In this document: positions 1 to 6,698 of the stretch, piece after piece | Numbering within the stretch: position 1 is the stretch's first letter | Layout: each line of letters opens with the position of its first letter | Assembly (NCBI GenBank): GCA_016840595.1 | Contig: JAEOSA010000086.1 | Location: forward strand, 1 to 8,097 | Source of the DNA: Candidatus Hermodarchaeota archaeon | GTDB lineage: Archaea > Asgardarchaeota > Hermodarchaeia > Hermodarchaeales > Hermodarchaeaceae | Direction: 5' to 3' | Length of the DNA stretch: 8,097 nucleotides | Translations under genes and position numbers: made by a program | Notes under the pieces: generated by a model | The model's input: the letters and a program-made list of their open reading frames with translations, nothing else | What the model was told of the DNA's origin: nothing | Database searches by the model: none

Positions 1-1078
1 CTTCGGCTGGAGTCATACGCATATTCAGACAGGCTAAGGTCAAAATGAGTTGCATTGATTCGGTCATGCAATTAGGGTTATAATCGGTTGCCAATGCCAC
101 GGCTACTCCCGCGTCAATTAATTTTCGTGCAGGTGCATACTCTTTCTCCATTAAGACAAAGGCGGTTGCCGGTAAAAGAACCGCAACGACTTGGGATTTG
201 GCTAGAGCCTGGATGCCTTTATTCGAAACTTTCAAGAGATGATCTGCCGAAATCGCTCCAACTTCGGCTGCTAGTTCAGCTCCGCCCAAGGTGGTCATCT
301 CATCGGCATGCACCTTGGGAATAAGATTATATTCCTTGGCCCGATTGAGAATACGCCTTGATTGGTCAATGCTAAAGACGCCTTCTTCAGCGAAGACATC
401 ACAAAATTCAGCCATTCCCTTTTTTCCGACGGTGGGAATCATTTTTTCCATGACTTGCTTCACGTAGTGTTCAGGTCGGTCTTTGTATTTTTGAGGGACA
501 ACATGGGCTCCCATAAATGTCGGAACAACGTCAATTGGATGAATCAGGTTGAGATCACGGATGGCAAGTAATTGTTTGTATTCGTGTTTGGGCTCCAAGC
601 CATAGCCGGACTTCCCTTCAACAGTTGTCGTGCCATACCGGAGCATACGATTCAGCGTGTGTTGCCCAAGGCGCACCAAGGTCTTTCGACTTGCCTTTCG
701 AGTGGCTTTGACAGTTACGTTGATTCCTCCCCCCGCTTCCAGGATTTCCATATAAGTGGCACCCTGGATTTTCTGGACAAATTCCTTTTCCCGGGTACCC
801 GCAAAGGCTAGATGGACGTGGGGATCCACGAATCCTGGAAGGACCGTTTTTCCAGTTGCATCAATGACTTTCGGTCGCGTTCCGGCTTTGACAAGTTTTT
901 CAATTTCTCTGGTTGTTCCAACAGCCGCAATGCGATTTTCTTGGATCGCGACAGCTCCGTCTTTAATAATCCCTAACTCTGCGAGTTCGGTTCCTAGTTT
1001 GGGTGTGTGGCTGGCTCCAGCTAGTGTAAGGAGTTCTGCGGCATGTAAAATGACTGAATCGAAATGCATTCTTTCCAT
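1..1078 (-). CDS. hutI: Imidazolonepropionase (HutI), C-terminus cut by window edge
   Basis: Amidohydrolase that opens the ring of 4-imidazolone-5-propionate to give N-formimino-L-glutamate, the third step of histidine breakdown, in the cytoplasm. Reading from the ATG at 1078 gives 359 uninterrupted residues to the left edge. The family is about 405-420 long, so roughly 50 C-terminal residues are missing. Visible motifs are PGFVDPHVHLAF (metal ligands H87 and H89), R96, KSGYG (Y159), FMGAH (H192), KVHADE (H257 ligand, catalytic E260), SADH (H280) and ATDYNPN (D332 ligand, N334). These match the metal- and substrate-binding set known from bacterial HutI. It lies 44 bases after ftcD on the same strand and should be co-transcribed with hutU-ftcD. 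No Shine-Dalgarno is seen before ATG 1078; a second in-frame ATG at 1069 is a possible alternative. Family assignment is secure. Confidence 0.95.
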   Translation of the reverse strand, partial: MERMHFDSVILHAAELLTLAGASHTPKLGTELAELGIIKDGAVAIQENRIAAVGTTREIEKLVKAGTRPKVIDATGKTVLPGFVDPHVHLAFAGTREKEFVQKIQGATYMEILEAGGGINVTVKATRKASRKTLVRLGQHTLNRMLRYGTTTVEGKSGYGLEPKHEYKQLLAIRDLNLIHPIDVVPTFMGAHVVPQKYKDRPEHYVKQVMEKMIPTVGKKGMAEFCDVFAEEGVFSIDQSRRILNRAKEYNLIPKVHADEMTTLGGAELAAEVGAISADHLLKVSNKGIQALAKSQVVAVLLPATAFVLMEKEYAPARKLIDAGVAVALATDYNPNCMTESMQLILTLACLNMRMTPAE

Positions 1079-1096
1079 TACGGGGGAACAAGGGAA

Positions 1097-1122
1097 TGAA
1101 GCCTAATAAATGAGGCTCTTCA
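1097..1122 (-). other. Intercistronic hairpin between ftcD and hutI
   Basis: In the minus-strand transcript the bases directly after the ftcD stop can fold as TGAA-GA-GCCT, loop CATTTATT, AGGC-TTCA. This is eight base pairs with a two-base bulge on the 5' arm. No T-run follows, so it is not a classic intrinsic terminator. It could be an RNA-processing or translation-control element setting hutI level, or chance. The pairing is seen directly; the role is inferred. Confidence 0.35.
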
Positions 1123-2082
1123 CTACTGCTTCTTCTTTGAAAGGCTGGATAGAACGCTAGCATGTTTGGGATTTTTTTCAGCCAGTTTTCGATCTATGGA
1201 AATTTCCAGAAGGTCTTCAACGGAGAAGCCTTCCAATCTCAGATAGTAATCTGCAACGCCCACTAAGGCTTCAATGGGAACCAGTCCACAAAATTCTGCA
1301 CCCACTACAGGAACACCGAATCGGGCGGCTTCAATTTTGACCAATTCCATTTGTCGGTACAACGGTGACTTCCGGAAATCAGTATTCGTGATACCAATTT
1401 GCGTGATACCTCGGTCCTCCCAGAGGGCACCCATGGCCTTAATTCGGACAAGACCTCCCTTCTTGCGGTGAATCGCCTTGGCTACAGCCTTAGCAATCTG
1501 GAGATCCGTTGTTCCCAGGTTGATGTTTAGCCCTACCATCACTTCCCGAGCACCTGTCATCGTGGCGCCCGCGGTTGGATGAGGTTTGGATGGACCATAG
1601 ACGGGTTGTCGTTCAGGGTCTTTCATGTTCTTGGCAAGGGCTTCCCATTCGCCCTTCCGAATCCAGTCAACATCGCCTTTTTCAGGGGTTTCAGCGGCTT
1701 CACCATAGAGATACACCGGGACATCATGTTCTTCTGCAAATGCTTTGGCGAATTCTTTGGATAAGGTGATACAGTCCTCGACGGTCATATTCTTGATTGG
1801 GACGAAGGGGGCTACATCCAGGGCTCCAATTCGGGGGTGTTGCCCTTTGTGTTTCCGCATATCAATCCGTTCAATCGCCACACGACCTGCGTTCAACATA
1901 GCGGTTTTAGTTGCTTCGGGTTCACCGAAATAAGTGACAACGAGCCGGTTGTAGGCTGTATCATGTTCAAAATCGAGAAGGTGGACGCCTTTCGTTTGGC
2001 GAATAGCATCAACAATAGCATCAATGGTCTTACTATCTGAACCTACGCTAAAGTTTGGAATGCATTCTACAATTCGGTCCAT
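1123..2082 (-). CDS. ftcD: Glutamate formimidoyltransferase, stand-alone transferase domain
   Basis: Transfers the formimino group of N-formimino-L-glutamate to tetrahydrofolate (or a related carrier), releasing glutamate and finishing histidine breakdown. The 319 residues cover only the formiminotransferase N- and C-terminal subdomains. There is no cyclodeaminase domain, unlike the fused mammalian FTCD. The start MDRIVECIPNFSVG is the family's typical opening. The segment HKGQHPRIGALDVAPFVP carries the presumed catalytic His82, in the same position as in the characterised pig enzyme. Later landmarks are the GPSKPHPTAGATMTGAR substrate loop and GLNINLGT. The lysine-rich tail (SKKKQ) is unremarkable. 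It starts 19 bases after hutU with AAGGTGA nine bases upstream of the ATG, and precedes hutI, so the three genes form one operon. Because the deaminase half is absent, a separate cyclodeaminase is expected elsewhere in the genome. Confidence 0.95.
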   Translation of the reverse strand: MDRIVECIPNFSVGSDSKTIDAIVDAIRQTKGVHLLDFEHDTAYNRLVVTYFGEPEATKTAMLNAGRVAIERIDMRKHKGQHPRIGALDVAPFVPIKNMTVEDCITLSKEFAKAFAEEHDVPVYLYGEAAETPEKGDVDWIRKGEWEALAKNMKDPERQPVYGPSKPHPTAGATMTGAREVMVGLNINLGTTDLQIAKAVAKAIHRKKGGLVRIKAMGALWEDRGITQIGITNTDFRKSPLYRQMELVKIEAARFGVPVVGAEFCGLVPIEALVGVADYYLRLEGFSVEDLLEISIDRKLAEKNPKHASVLSSLSKKKQ

Positions 2083-2091
2083 TTTTTGATT

Positions 2092-2098
2092 TCACCTT
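2092..2098 (-). promoter_or_regulatory. Ribosome binding site of ftcD
   Basis: AAGGTGA on the minus strand lies nine bases before the ftcD ATG (2082-2080), inside the 19-base hutU-ftcD gap. It supports the chosen start and independent re-initiation of ftcD within the operon. Confidence 0.6.
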
Positions 2099-2101
2099 TG
2101 T

Positions 2102-3766
2102 TTAGTCCTTAAGAAACGGAATTTTGATATCACGCTTTTTCGCGAATTCAATTGCTTTTGGGTATCCTGCATCAACGTGACGCACAACACCCATTCCCGG
2201 ATCGGTGGTTAACACACGGAGGAGCCGGCGTTCAGCGTCGCGTGTTCCATCGGCTACCGATACTTGGCCTGCTGAGATAGCGTAGGGAATGCCCACGCCT
2301 CCACCTTGGTGAAGTGAAACCCAGGTAGCTCCCGCTGATGTGTTGATGAGCACGTTCAATACAGGCCAGTCAGCGATGGCATCACTTCCATCACGCATAT
2401 TCTCCGATTCTCGGTTGGGGGATGCTACTGAACCAGCATCAAGGTGGTCACGTCCGATTACAATTGGGGCTTTTAGTTCTCCACTGGCAACCAGGTCGTT
2501 GAGGGCTTTTCCAAACTGCGCCCGTTCGCCATAACCCAACCAACCTACTCGAGCAGGTAAACCTTCGAACTGCACTTTTTCATGGGCGAGTTTGATCCAC
2601 CGTCTTAAGATGTAGTTATCTGGAAAAAGTTCGAGCACTAAATCGTCGGTTCGGTAGATGTCTTCTGGTTCGCCTGAAAGGGCTACCCAGCGGAAGGGTC
2701 CGCGTCCCTCACAGAAGAGAGGGCGAATAAAGGCTTCGACAAATCCAGGGTACTTCCATCGGTTCTTTTTCTCATCCCAGGAGATTTTACTTGTATGTTG
2801 TCGTAAATTGTTCCCGTAATCAAAGGCGATGGTCCCTCGTTCTTGAAGATCGAGAATCGCTTTCATATGATGGAGCATCGAATCTTTGGAATGTCGGATA
2901 TAATCCTCTGGGTCTTCTTCTCGAAGGCGATCAGCGTCTTCCTTACTAAATCCCTTGGGATAGTAACCAGTTAGGGGGTCATGTGCTGCGGTCTGGTCCG
3001 TCACGACATCAACCTTGACACCCCGACGGACTATTTCAGGATGGGTCTCTGCAGTGTTACCAACTAATCCAATTGAACGTGGGATTTCTTTTTCAAGGGC
3101 TTCCTCTGCGAGCTGCAAGGCTTCATCTAGATTATCCGTTTTGAGTTCACAGTAACCTGCTCGCATGCGTTTATCGATTGCTGCTTCGTCGACATCGACT
3201 GCGATGACAACACCTTCATTGAATGTCACCGCGAGAGGTTGGGCACCTCCCATAGCCCCTACACCTCCAGTTAATGACAATTTACCTTTCAGCGTGCCAC
3301 CAAAATGTCGATCTGCCACTGCAGCAAAAGTTTCGAATGTACCCTGAAGGATGCCCTGGGTTGCGACGTAAATCCATGACCCTGCGGTCATTTGCCCAAA
3401 CATGGTCAATCCTTGTTTGTAGAGTTTGTGGAAGTTCTCCTCTGTGGCCCAAAACGGTACAATCAAGGAATTGGCGATAATTGCCCGAGGTGCATCCGTA
3501 TGTGTTTTAAACACAGCAACAGGTTTTCCCGATTGGATGAGCATTGTTTCATCGGGCTCTAATTCCAGGAGGATTTCCACGATCTTATCAAAACATTTCC
3601 AATTTCTGGCTGCTTGTCCCGTTCCTCCGTAGACGATAAGGTGCTCCCAATCCTTCGCGACATCTGGATCTAAATTATTTTGGAGCATGCGAAGGATGGC
3701 TTCGATTTGCCAGTTCTTACAATGTAATTGGGAACCCCGGTAAGCGCGAATCGGTTTACGTTTCAT
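2102..3766 (-). CDS. hutU: Urocanate hydratase (urocanase)
   Basis: Adds water to urocanate to form 4-imidazolone-5-propionate, using tightly bound NAD+ as an electrophile; cytoplasmic, second step of histidine breakdown. At 554 residues it has normal family length. Motifs in order: [11 protein letters not shown] (46-56), [20 protein letters not shown] (123-142), [17 protein letters not shown] (164-180) for the dinucleotide region, [18 protein letters not shown] (348-365), [18 protein letters not shown] (438-455), and [17 protein letters not shown] (484-500). One odd point: the signature normally read as FQGLPxRICW is here [10 protein letters not shown] (400-409), so Gly408 (codon GGT at 2545-2543) takes the place of the cysteine corresponding to Cys410 of the Pseudomonas putida enzyme. 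Everything else is intact, so this looks like a real, probably active urocanase rather than a decayed gene. First gene of the hutU-ftcD-hutI operon, with GGATGGAG just before the ATG. Confidence 0.96.
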   Translation of the reverse strand: MKRKPIRAYRGSQLHCKNWQIEAILRMLQNNLDPDVAKDWEHLIVYGGTGQAARNWKCFDKIVEILLELEPDETMLIQSGKPVAVFKTHTDAPRAIIANSLIVPFWATEENFHKLYKQGLTMFGQMTAGSWIYVATQGILQGTFETFAAVADRHFGGTLKGKLSLTGGVGAMGGAQPLAVTFNEGVVIAVDVDEAAIDKRMRAGYCELKTDNLDEALQLAEEALEKEIPRSIGLVGNTAETHPEIVRRGVKVDVVTDQTAAHDPLTGYYPKGFSKEDADRLREEDPEDYIRHSKDSMLHHMKAILDLQERGTIAFDYGNNLRQHTSKISWDEKKNRWKYPGFVEAFIRPLFCEGRGPFRWVALSGEPEDIYRTDDLVLELFPDNYILRRWIKLAHEKVQFEGLPARVGWLGYGERAQFGKALNDLVASGELKAPIVIGRDHLDAGSVASPNRESENMRDGSDAIADWPVLNVLINTSAGATWVSLHQGGGVGIPYAISAGQVSVADGTRDAERRLLRVLTTDPGMGVVRHVDAGYPKAIEFAKKRDIKIPFLKD

Positions 3767-3770
3767 GGGT

Positions 3771-3774
3771 CTCC
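3771..3774 (-). promoter_or_regulatory. Ribosome binding site of hutU
   Basis: GGAG (within GGATGGAG) lies four bases upstream of the hutU ATG. It supports the start at 3766, and no in-frame ATG is visible just upstream. Confidence 0.5.
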
Positions 3775-3814
3775 ATCCTGAACCTCAAATGCCATTGAGC
3801 TTTGTCGCTGTGGG

Positions 3815-3830
3815 CTTTAAGTTGTTTTCT
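3815..3830 (-). promoter_or_regulatory. Candidate hut operon promoter (BRE/TATA-like)
   Basis: On the minus strand the segment reads AGAAAACAACTTAAAG: an A-rich BRE-like part followed by a TATA-like CTTAAAG. It is about 50 bases upstream of hutU, which would give a leader of roughly 25-30 bases containing the GGAG site. The match to an archaeal promoter is by eye and moderate; it assumes an archaeal host. Confidence 0.3.
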
Positions 3831-3848
3831 GTATCACCGTTCCTGTAA

Positions 3849-3869
3849 GTCTCCATGAAATAGTGAGAC
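3849..3869. repeat. Short inverted repeat in hutU/methyltransferase intergenic region
   Basis: GTCTC, an 11-base spacer, then GAGAC form a perfect five-base inverted repeat. It lies between the two candidate divergent promoters. The half-site context GTCTCCAT also occurs at 3769-3776, overlapping the hutU leader. This could be an operator for a hut regulator, but five-base arms occur often by chance. Confidence 0.25.
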
Positions 3870-3878
3870 AAAATATCT

Positions 3879-3890
3879 GCTTTTATGATA
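3879..3890 (+). promoter_or_regulatory. Candidate promoter of the membrane methyltransferase gene
   Basis: GCTTTTATGATA preceded by an A-rich stretch (ACAAAATA) resembles an archaeal TATA box. It sits about 45-50 bases before the TTG start at 3932, leaving a short leader that contains AAGGATG. Assigned by eye; a second AT-rich alternative is CAATTTAAGATA near 3895-3906. Confidence 0.3.
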
Positions 3891-3913
3891 GTTTCAATTT
3901 AAGATAGCAATGT

Positions 3914-3920
3914 AAGGATG
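3914..3920 (+). promoter_or_regulatory. Possible ribosome binding site deciding the TTG start
   Basis: AAGGATG lies 11 bases before the TTG at 3932. The ATG inside it (3918) is out of frame, and the frame is closed by TAG at 3905-3907. The TTG, or less likely an ATT at 3926, is therefore the only start that keeps the first membrane helix. Confidence 0.4.
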
Positions 3921-3931
3921 TCAGAATTCTC

Positions 3932-4582
3932 TTGATTGAAGAACTCATCTTCCGATACGGATTGCTCTTACTTTTCATTTTGTTCATGGGAATTCGAGGC
4001 TATTATGGTCGCAAAGCCCAACCACCCGGTCAGAAGCAAACACGTCAGGAACGATGGGCTTACCAGGTCCAATACGAAAGCAAAGTCCTGGTAATCCTTC
4101 GAATCGTCATTGTCTATGCAATGATACTGTTCATCCTGATTTGGAGTATCGTACCTTTCGTCTTGCCCCCTTTGCTTCAACTCCTCTTTCCAATTTGGGT
4201 ACGATGGCTAGGTGTCATAATTTGTGTACTCATGATTCCAGCGATTACGTGGGTAGGGATCCATCTTGGTCGTCAAGTCTCAGGGTCGTTAGAGATCAAA
4301 ACGGGTCATACTCTCGTGACAAGTGGTCCTTACAAGTATATTCAGCATCCCATGTACTTGGTGTATTTTATTTTCAATCTGGGATTGTTTTTGATTTGTG
4401 CAAATCTTATACTGTTAGTCATCGTTGTACTTGGATTAATTGTAGTGGCTTCAAGAATGCGAGTAGAAGAGCAGATGATGATTGAGCAATTCGGTGACGA
4501 ATATCGGGAATATATGCAAAGTACAGGGCGGCTTTTCCCACCTATTCGTAGAAAATCAAAAGAGGATAGCACTAACGAATGA
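3932..4582 (+). CDS. Integral-membrane methyltransferase, ICMT / phospholipid methyltransferase family
   Basis: A 216-residue, strongly hydrophobic protein. Predicted helices lie near residues 5-22, 51-75, 78-88, 92-110 and a paired re-entrant segment at 141-174. The C-terminal signature is typical of the isoprenylcysteine carboxyl methyltransferase / PEMT superfamily: TSGPYKYIQHPMY (130-142), then R175, EE at 179-180, FGDEYREYMQSTGRLFP (187-203). These residues build the S-adenosylmethionine pocket at the membrane surface in characterised members. The substrate cannot be read from sequence; prokaryotic relatives methylate lipids, quinones, small molecules or are unassigned. Translation probably starts at TTG 3932; the first in-frame ATG (3986) would remove helix 1. 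It is transcribed away from the hut operon and converges on the M20 peptidase gene with a 22-base gap, so a link to histidine use is not implied. Superfamily secure, specific role unknown. Confidence 0.85.
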   Translation: MIEELIFRYGLLLLFILFMGIRGYYGRKAQPPGQKQTRQERWAYQVQYESKVLVILRIVIVYAMILFILIWSIVPFVLPPLLQLLFPIWVRWLGVIICVLMIPAITWVGIHLGRQVSGSLEIKTGHTLVTSGPYKYIQHPMYLVYFIFNLGLFLICANLILLVIVVLGLIVVASRMRVEEQMMIEQFGDEYREYMQSTGRLFPPIRRKSKEDSTNE

Positions 4583-4604
4583 TAGAGTGCATTTTGAAGG
4601 GGGA

Positions 4605-5888
4605 CTAAAACGTTAGATAATGGACGAGTTGTTTAGTCATATTGAGTAGAGTGCTGATTGGGACACTTTCATCGACACCATGGACCTGCATGACATCAAG
4701 GGTGGGCGCACCGATGCCAATTATGTCAATGGAATCAATTACTTCGTATACATAACCCATATCTGTGGAACCTGACATTCCAGCATATATGATATCGGAA
4801 TCCTGAAAGCCATGAACCGCTTTGAGTGACTCTGCGATTTTACTAAGATACGGGCTTTCGAGATTTGTTTTAAAAGGTGGGTAATCGTGGTTGGTTTTGA
4901 TTTCGACGCTAAGGGCTTTGCTTTTTTCCTGTCCCCTTTTGACTGCTTCTTCAATCTCTTTAAGGGCTTCTTCAAAGGGTTCTTCAGGAATGTACCGCCG
5001 ATTAATGACCACCTCACATTCAGACGGAACGATATTGGCTTTGGTTCCTCCTCGAATGATATCAAGGTTAAACATCGGGGTCATTTGATCTGAAGGTCCT
5101 CCAAGCGATTTGAAAACTGGAACTGTTGGGATTTCAGATTCACGGACTTCCACTTCTGCTTTGAGCTTGAGGAGTTCATTTATGATGGGAATCATTTCTT
5201 CGATGGCGTTGACGCCGAGGAAGTTCATTCCTGAATGCGCGCTTCGACCTTTGGTTCGAACTGTGACATTAAACACGCCTGCTGCTGCTGCAATGATAAG
5301 AGGGAGCTGAGCACCGAGTTCAGTATTGATTAAGTGGCCTTTGACATATCCTTTTTTCGCGAGGTGATAGATGCCTGGATACACACCAAGTTCTTCATCG
5401 GTGCACAAGGTACAGATGATGTTGAAGTTGGGGGTGAGTTTGAGCTCGTTGAGGACTTCGATGGCGGTAATCATAGATGCTATGCCCGATTTCATGTCAA
5501 GGGCGCCGCGACCGAAGACTTTGCCTTCTTTGATTATTCCCGCAAAGGGATCCATAGTCCAGGGCTCATCAATTGGGACAACATCCATGTGGGCGTAAAT
5601 GGTGACGTCTTCCTTTTGATTATAATCTCGAGAAGCAACTAGATTCACCCGTGGGCCTTCAATTGGATAGGGAATAGTTTTGGCAAGTTCTTCGGGAATC
5701 ACAACACGTTCAGTCTTAAATCCTAATTCTTTGAAGATGGGTTCTACCAAATCAACGAATTCCTCGTAGTTGTTTCCAGGTGGAACCACTGTAGGGACTT
5801 GGATCAATTCACTGAGTAACTTCGCAATTCGTTCCTGCTTCTTCTCGACGGCTTCAAAAACTTGGTCAACAGAAATTTGCTTTGCCAT
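4605..5888 (-). CDS. M20-family zinc peptidase / deacylase (ArgE/DapE/CPG2-like)
   Basis: Cytoplasmic metallohydrolase of the M20 family, whose members cleave peptide or N-acyl bonds (acetylornithine, succinyl-diaminopimelate, dipeptides). Counting from ATG 5912, metal and catalytic residues are AHMD (H108 and catalytic D110), GRGALDMKSG (bridging D139), TDEELG (catalytic E173, ligand E174), NTELG (E198) and MQVHGVDE (H411). GRSAHSG (H226) marks the dimerisation/lid domain. All expected ligands are present. Substrate is not predictable: this architecture is shared by ArgE, DapE and many broad-specificity deacylases, and no arginine or lysine pathway genes are adjacent. I prefer the ATG at 5888 (427 residues, MAKQISVDQ) because AAGGGATG lies four bases upstream. 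An in-frame ATG at 5912 would add eight residues and overlap the flavoprotein stop as ATGA. Second gene of the unit with that flavoprotein. Confidence 0.92.
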   Translation of the reverse strand: MAKQISVDQVFEAVEKKQERIAKLLSELIQVPTVVPPGNNYEEFVDLVEPIFKELGFKTERVVIPEELAKTIPYPIEGPRVNLVASRDYNQKEDVTIYAHMDVVPIDEPWTMDPFAGIIKEGKVFGRGALDMKSGIASMITAIEVLNELKLTPNFNIICTLCTDEELGVYPGIYHLAKKGYVKGHLINTELGAQLPLIIAAAAGVFNVTVRTKGRSAHSGMNFLGVNAIEEMIPIINELLKLKAEVEVRESEIPTVPVFKSLGGPSDQMTPMFNLDIIRGGTKANIVPSECEVVINRRYIPEEPFEEALKEIEEAVKRGQEKSKALSVEIKTNHDYPPFKTNLESPYLSKIAESLKAVHGFQDSDIIYAGMSGSTDMGYVYEVIDSIDIIGIGAPTLDVMQVHGVDESVPISTLLNMTKQLVHYLTF

Positions 5889-5892
5889 TTTA

Positions 5893-5900
5893 CATCCCTT
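5893..5900 (-). promoter_or_regulatory. Ribosome binding site deciding the M20 peptidase start
   Basis: AAGGGATG on the minus strand is four bases before the ATG at 5888, whereas no purine-rich Shine-Dalgarno precedes the alternative ATG at 5912. This favours the shorter 427-residue product. Confidence 0.5.
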
Positions 5901-5908
5901 TTCCAACT

Positions 5909-6640
5909 TCATTTTATTGCATCGAGTTGCCTTTGAAAACTGGTATTGATGGCTTTGATGTATTCATCGCGAGGTACAATTTCTCGGCTTATGATGTTTT
6001 GGGTGTCTGGTCTAATGGTGCCTGCTTGAACGAGTTCTTTGCCGGCTTGTTTGATGGCTTTGAAGATGTCGTCAACTTGGATTCCCATTTGTTTGAACAC
6101 TTGGAGTTGGGCACCTATAGGACGAAGAATTGCACCAACGAATTCACTGCCTAAATTTTTACAGTACGCTTTGACATGAGCAACCAATGGATCAAAATTG
6201 TCCAATTCGGTAAAACCTGAAACTGAAACAAGGACAACCTTGTTCATTCTACGGTCGCCCAAAGGTGGATGACGACAATGATCATCACGAACCTCAAAGA
6301 AGGGGTGCACTAACGGTATCGACCGATCGAGTACCGCCTTCAATGTGCTTGTCATACCATCACAGAAAACTGGTGTGGCTAAGATTATCACATCTGCCAT
6401 TTGGTGTTTAGTTAAGAGATCTACCATGTCATCTTTGTGAACGCATTGCCCAGGAGTTTTCACCCAGCAGGTGAAACAACCCCGACAGGAATTCACTTTC
6501 AAGTCTTCGACATATATTAGATCAATTTCTGCTCCTGCTTCCTTCGCACCTTCCAGGAGTGTATTGAGAAGTAGGGCGGTTCCACCACGGTCTTTTCGTG
6601 GACTACTGTTGAGGGCTAATATCTTCAACGCTTCTTGCAC
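5909..6640 (-). CDS. Iron-sulfur flavoprotein, NADPH-dependent FMN reductase family
   Basis: A 243-residue flavodoxin-fold protein. The N-terminal strand and phosphate loop read ILALNSSPRKDRGGTALLL (7-25), the FMN phosphate-binding pattern of the family. Residues 52-66 hold four cysteines as C-x2-C-x2-C-x7-C (C52, C55, C58, C66), the compact motif that binds a 4Fe-4S cluster in archaeal iron-sulfur flavoproteins (Isf). ATPVFCDGMTSTLKAVLDR (88-106) is the typical second flavin-contact and dimerisation segment. Expected role is electron transfer or reduction of small oxidants such as O2, peroxide or quinones; the partner is unknown. The C-terminal 100 residues extend beyond minimal family members. 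Start is GTG 6640; no other usable in-frame start precedes the upstream stop. It heads a two-gene unit with the M20 peptidase and diverges from the membrane-protein gene at 6699. Confidence 0.88.
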   Translation of the reverse strand: MQEALKILALNSSPRKDRGGTALLLNTLLEGAKEAGAEIDLIYVEDLKVNSCRGCFTCWVKTPGQCVHKDDMVDLLTKHQMADVIILATPVFCDGMTSTLKAVLDRSIPLVHPFFEVRDDHCRHPPLGDRRMNKVVLVSVSGFTELDNFDPLVAHVKAYCKNLGSEFVGAILRPIGAQLQVFKQMGIQVDDIFKAIKQAGKELVQAGTIRPDTQNIISREIVPRDEYIKAINTSFQRQLDAIK

Positions 6641-6666
6641 CTTTACGTGTACTCCGATGAATTCAA

Positions 6667-6675
6667 GTTTATAAC
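6667..6675. promoter_or_regulatory. Shared, nearly symmetric TATA-like box between divergent genes
   Basis: GTTTATAAC reads GTTATAAAC on the other strand, so it resembles a TATA box both ways. It is the clearest such box in the 58-base gap between the GTG at 6640 and the ATG at 6699. Its centre is 31 bases from one start and 28 from the other. With the usual archaeal TATA-to-start spacing, this would place both transcription starts at or within a few bases of the start codons. Function is inferred and depends on the host being archaeal. Confidence 0.4.
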
Positions 6676-6698
6676 CTCAAACACCGGATAAGGAACAA

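Noticed and set aside
88..1106. Several plus-strand open frames of 60-116 codons across this region
   Set aside because: They lie opposite hutI, whose minus-strand frame is fully open with all family motifs; the plus-strand products show no domain pattern.
963..1163. Minus-strand 66-codon frame bridging the ftcD-hutI junction
   Set aside because: It overlaps both real genes in another frame, and its low-complexity basic product has no recognisable pattern.
3767..3931. Possible small RNA or riboswitch in the longest intergenic region
   Set aside because: Beyond a five-base inverted repeat I see no extended helix, conserved riboswitch core or tRNA-like pattern.
4054..4485. 143-codon plus-strand frame inside the membrane methyltransferase gene
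   Set aside because: It is a shifted frame of a gene with a clear family signature; the product has irregular composition and no membrane pattern.
4739..5065. 108-codon minus-strand frame inside the M20 peptidase gene
   Set aside because: It lies on the same strand in a different frame. The annotated frame carries all metal ligands, so no frameshift needs to be invoked.
5882..6154. 90-codon plus-strand frame opposite the flavoprotein gene
   Set aside because: Antisense to a gene with an intact FMN loop and cysteine motif; no ribosome site or homology seen.
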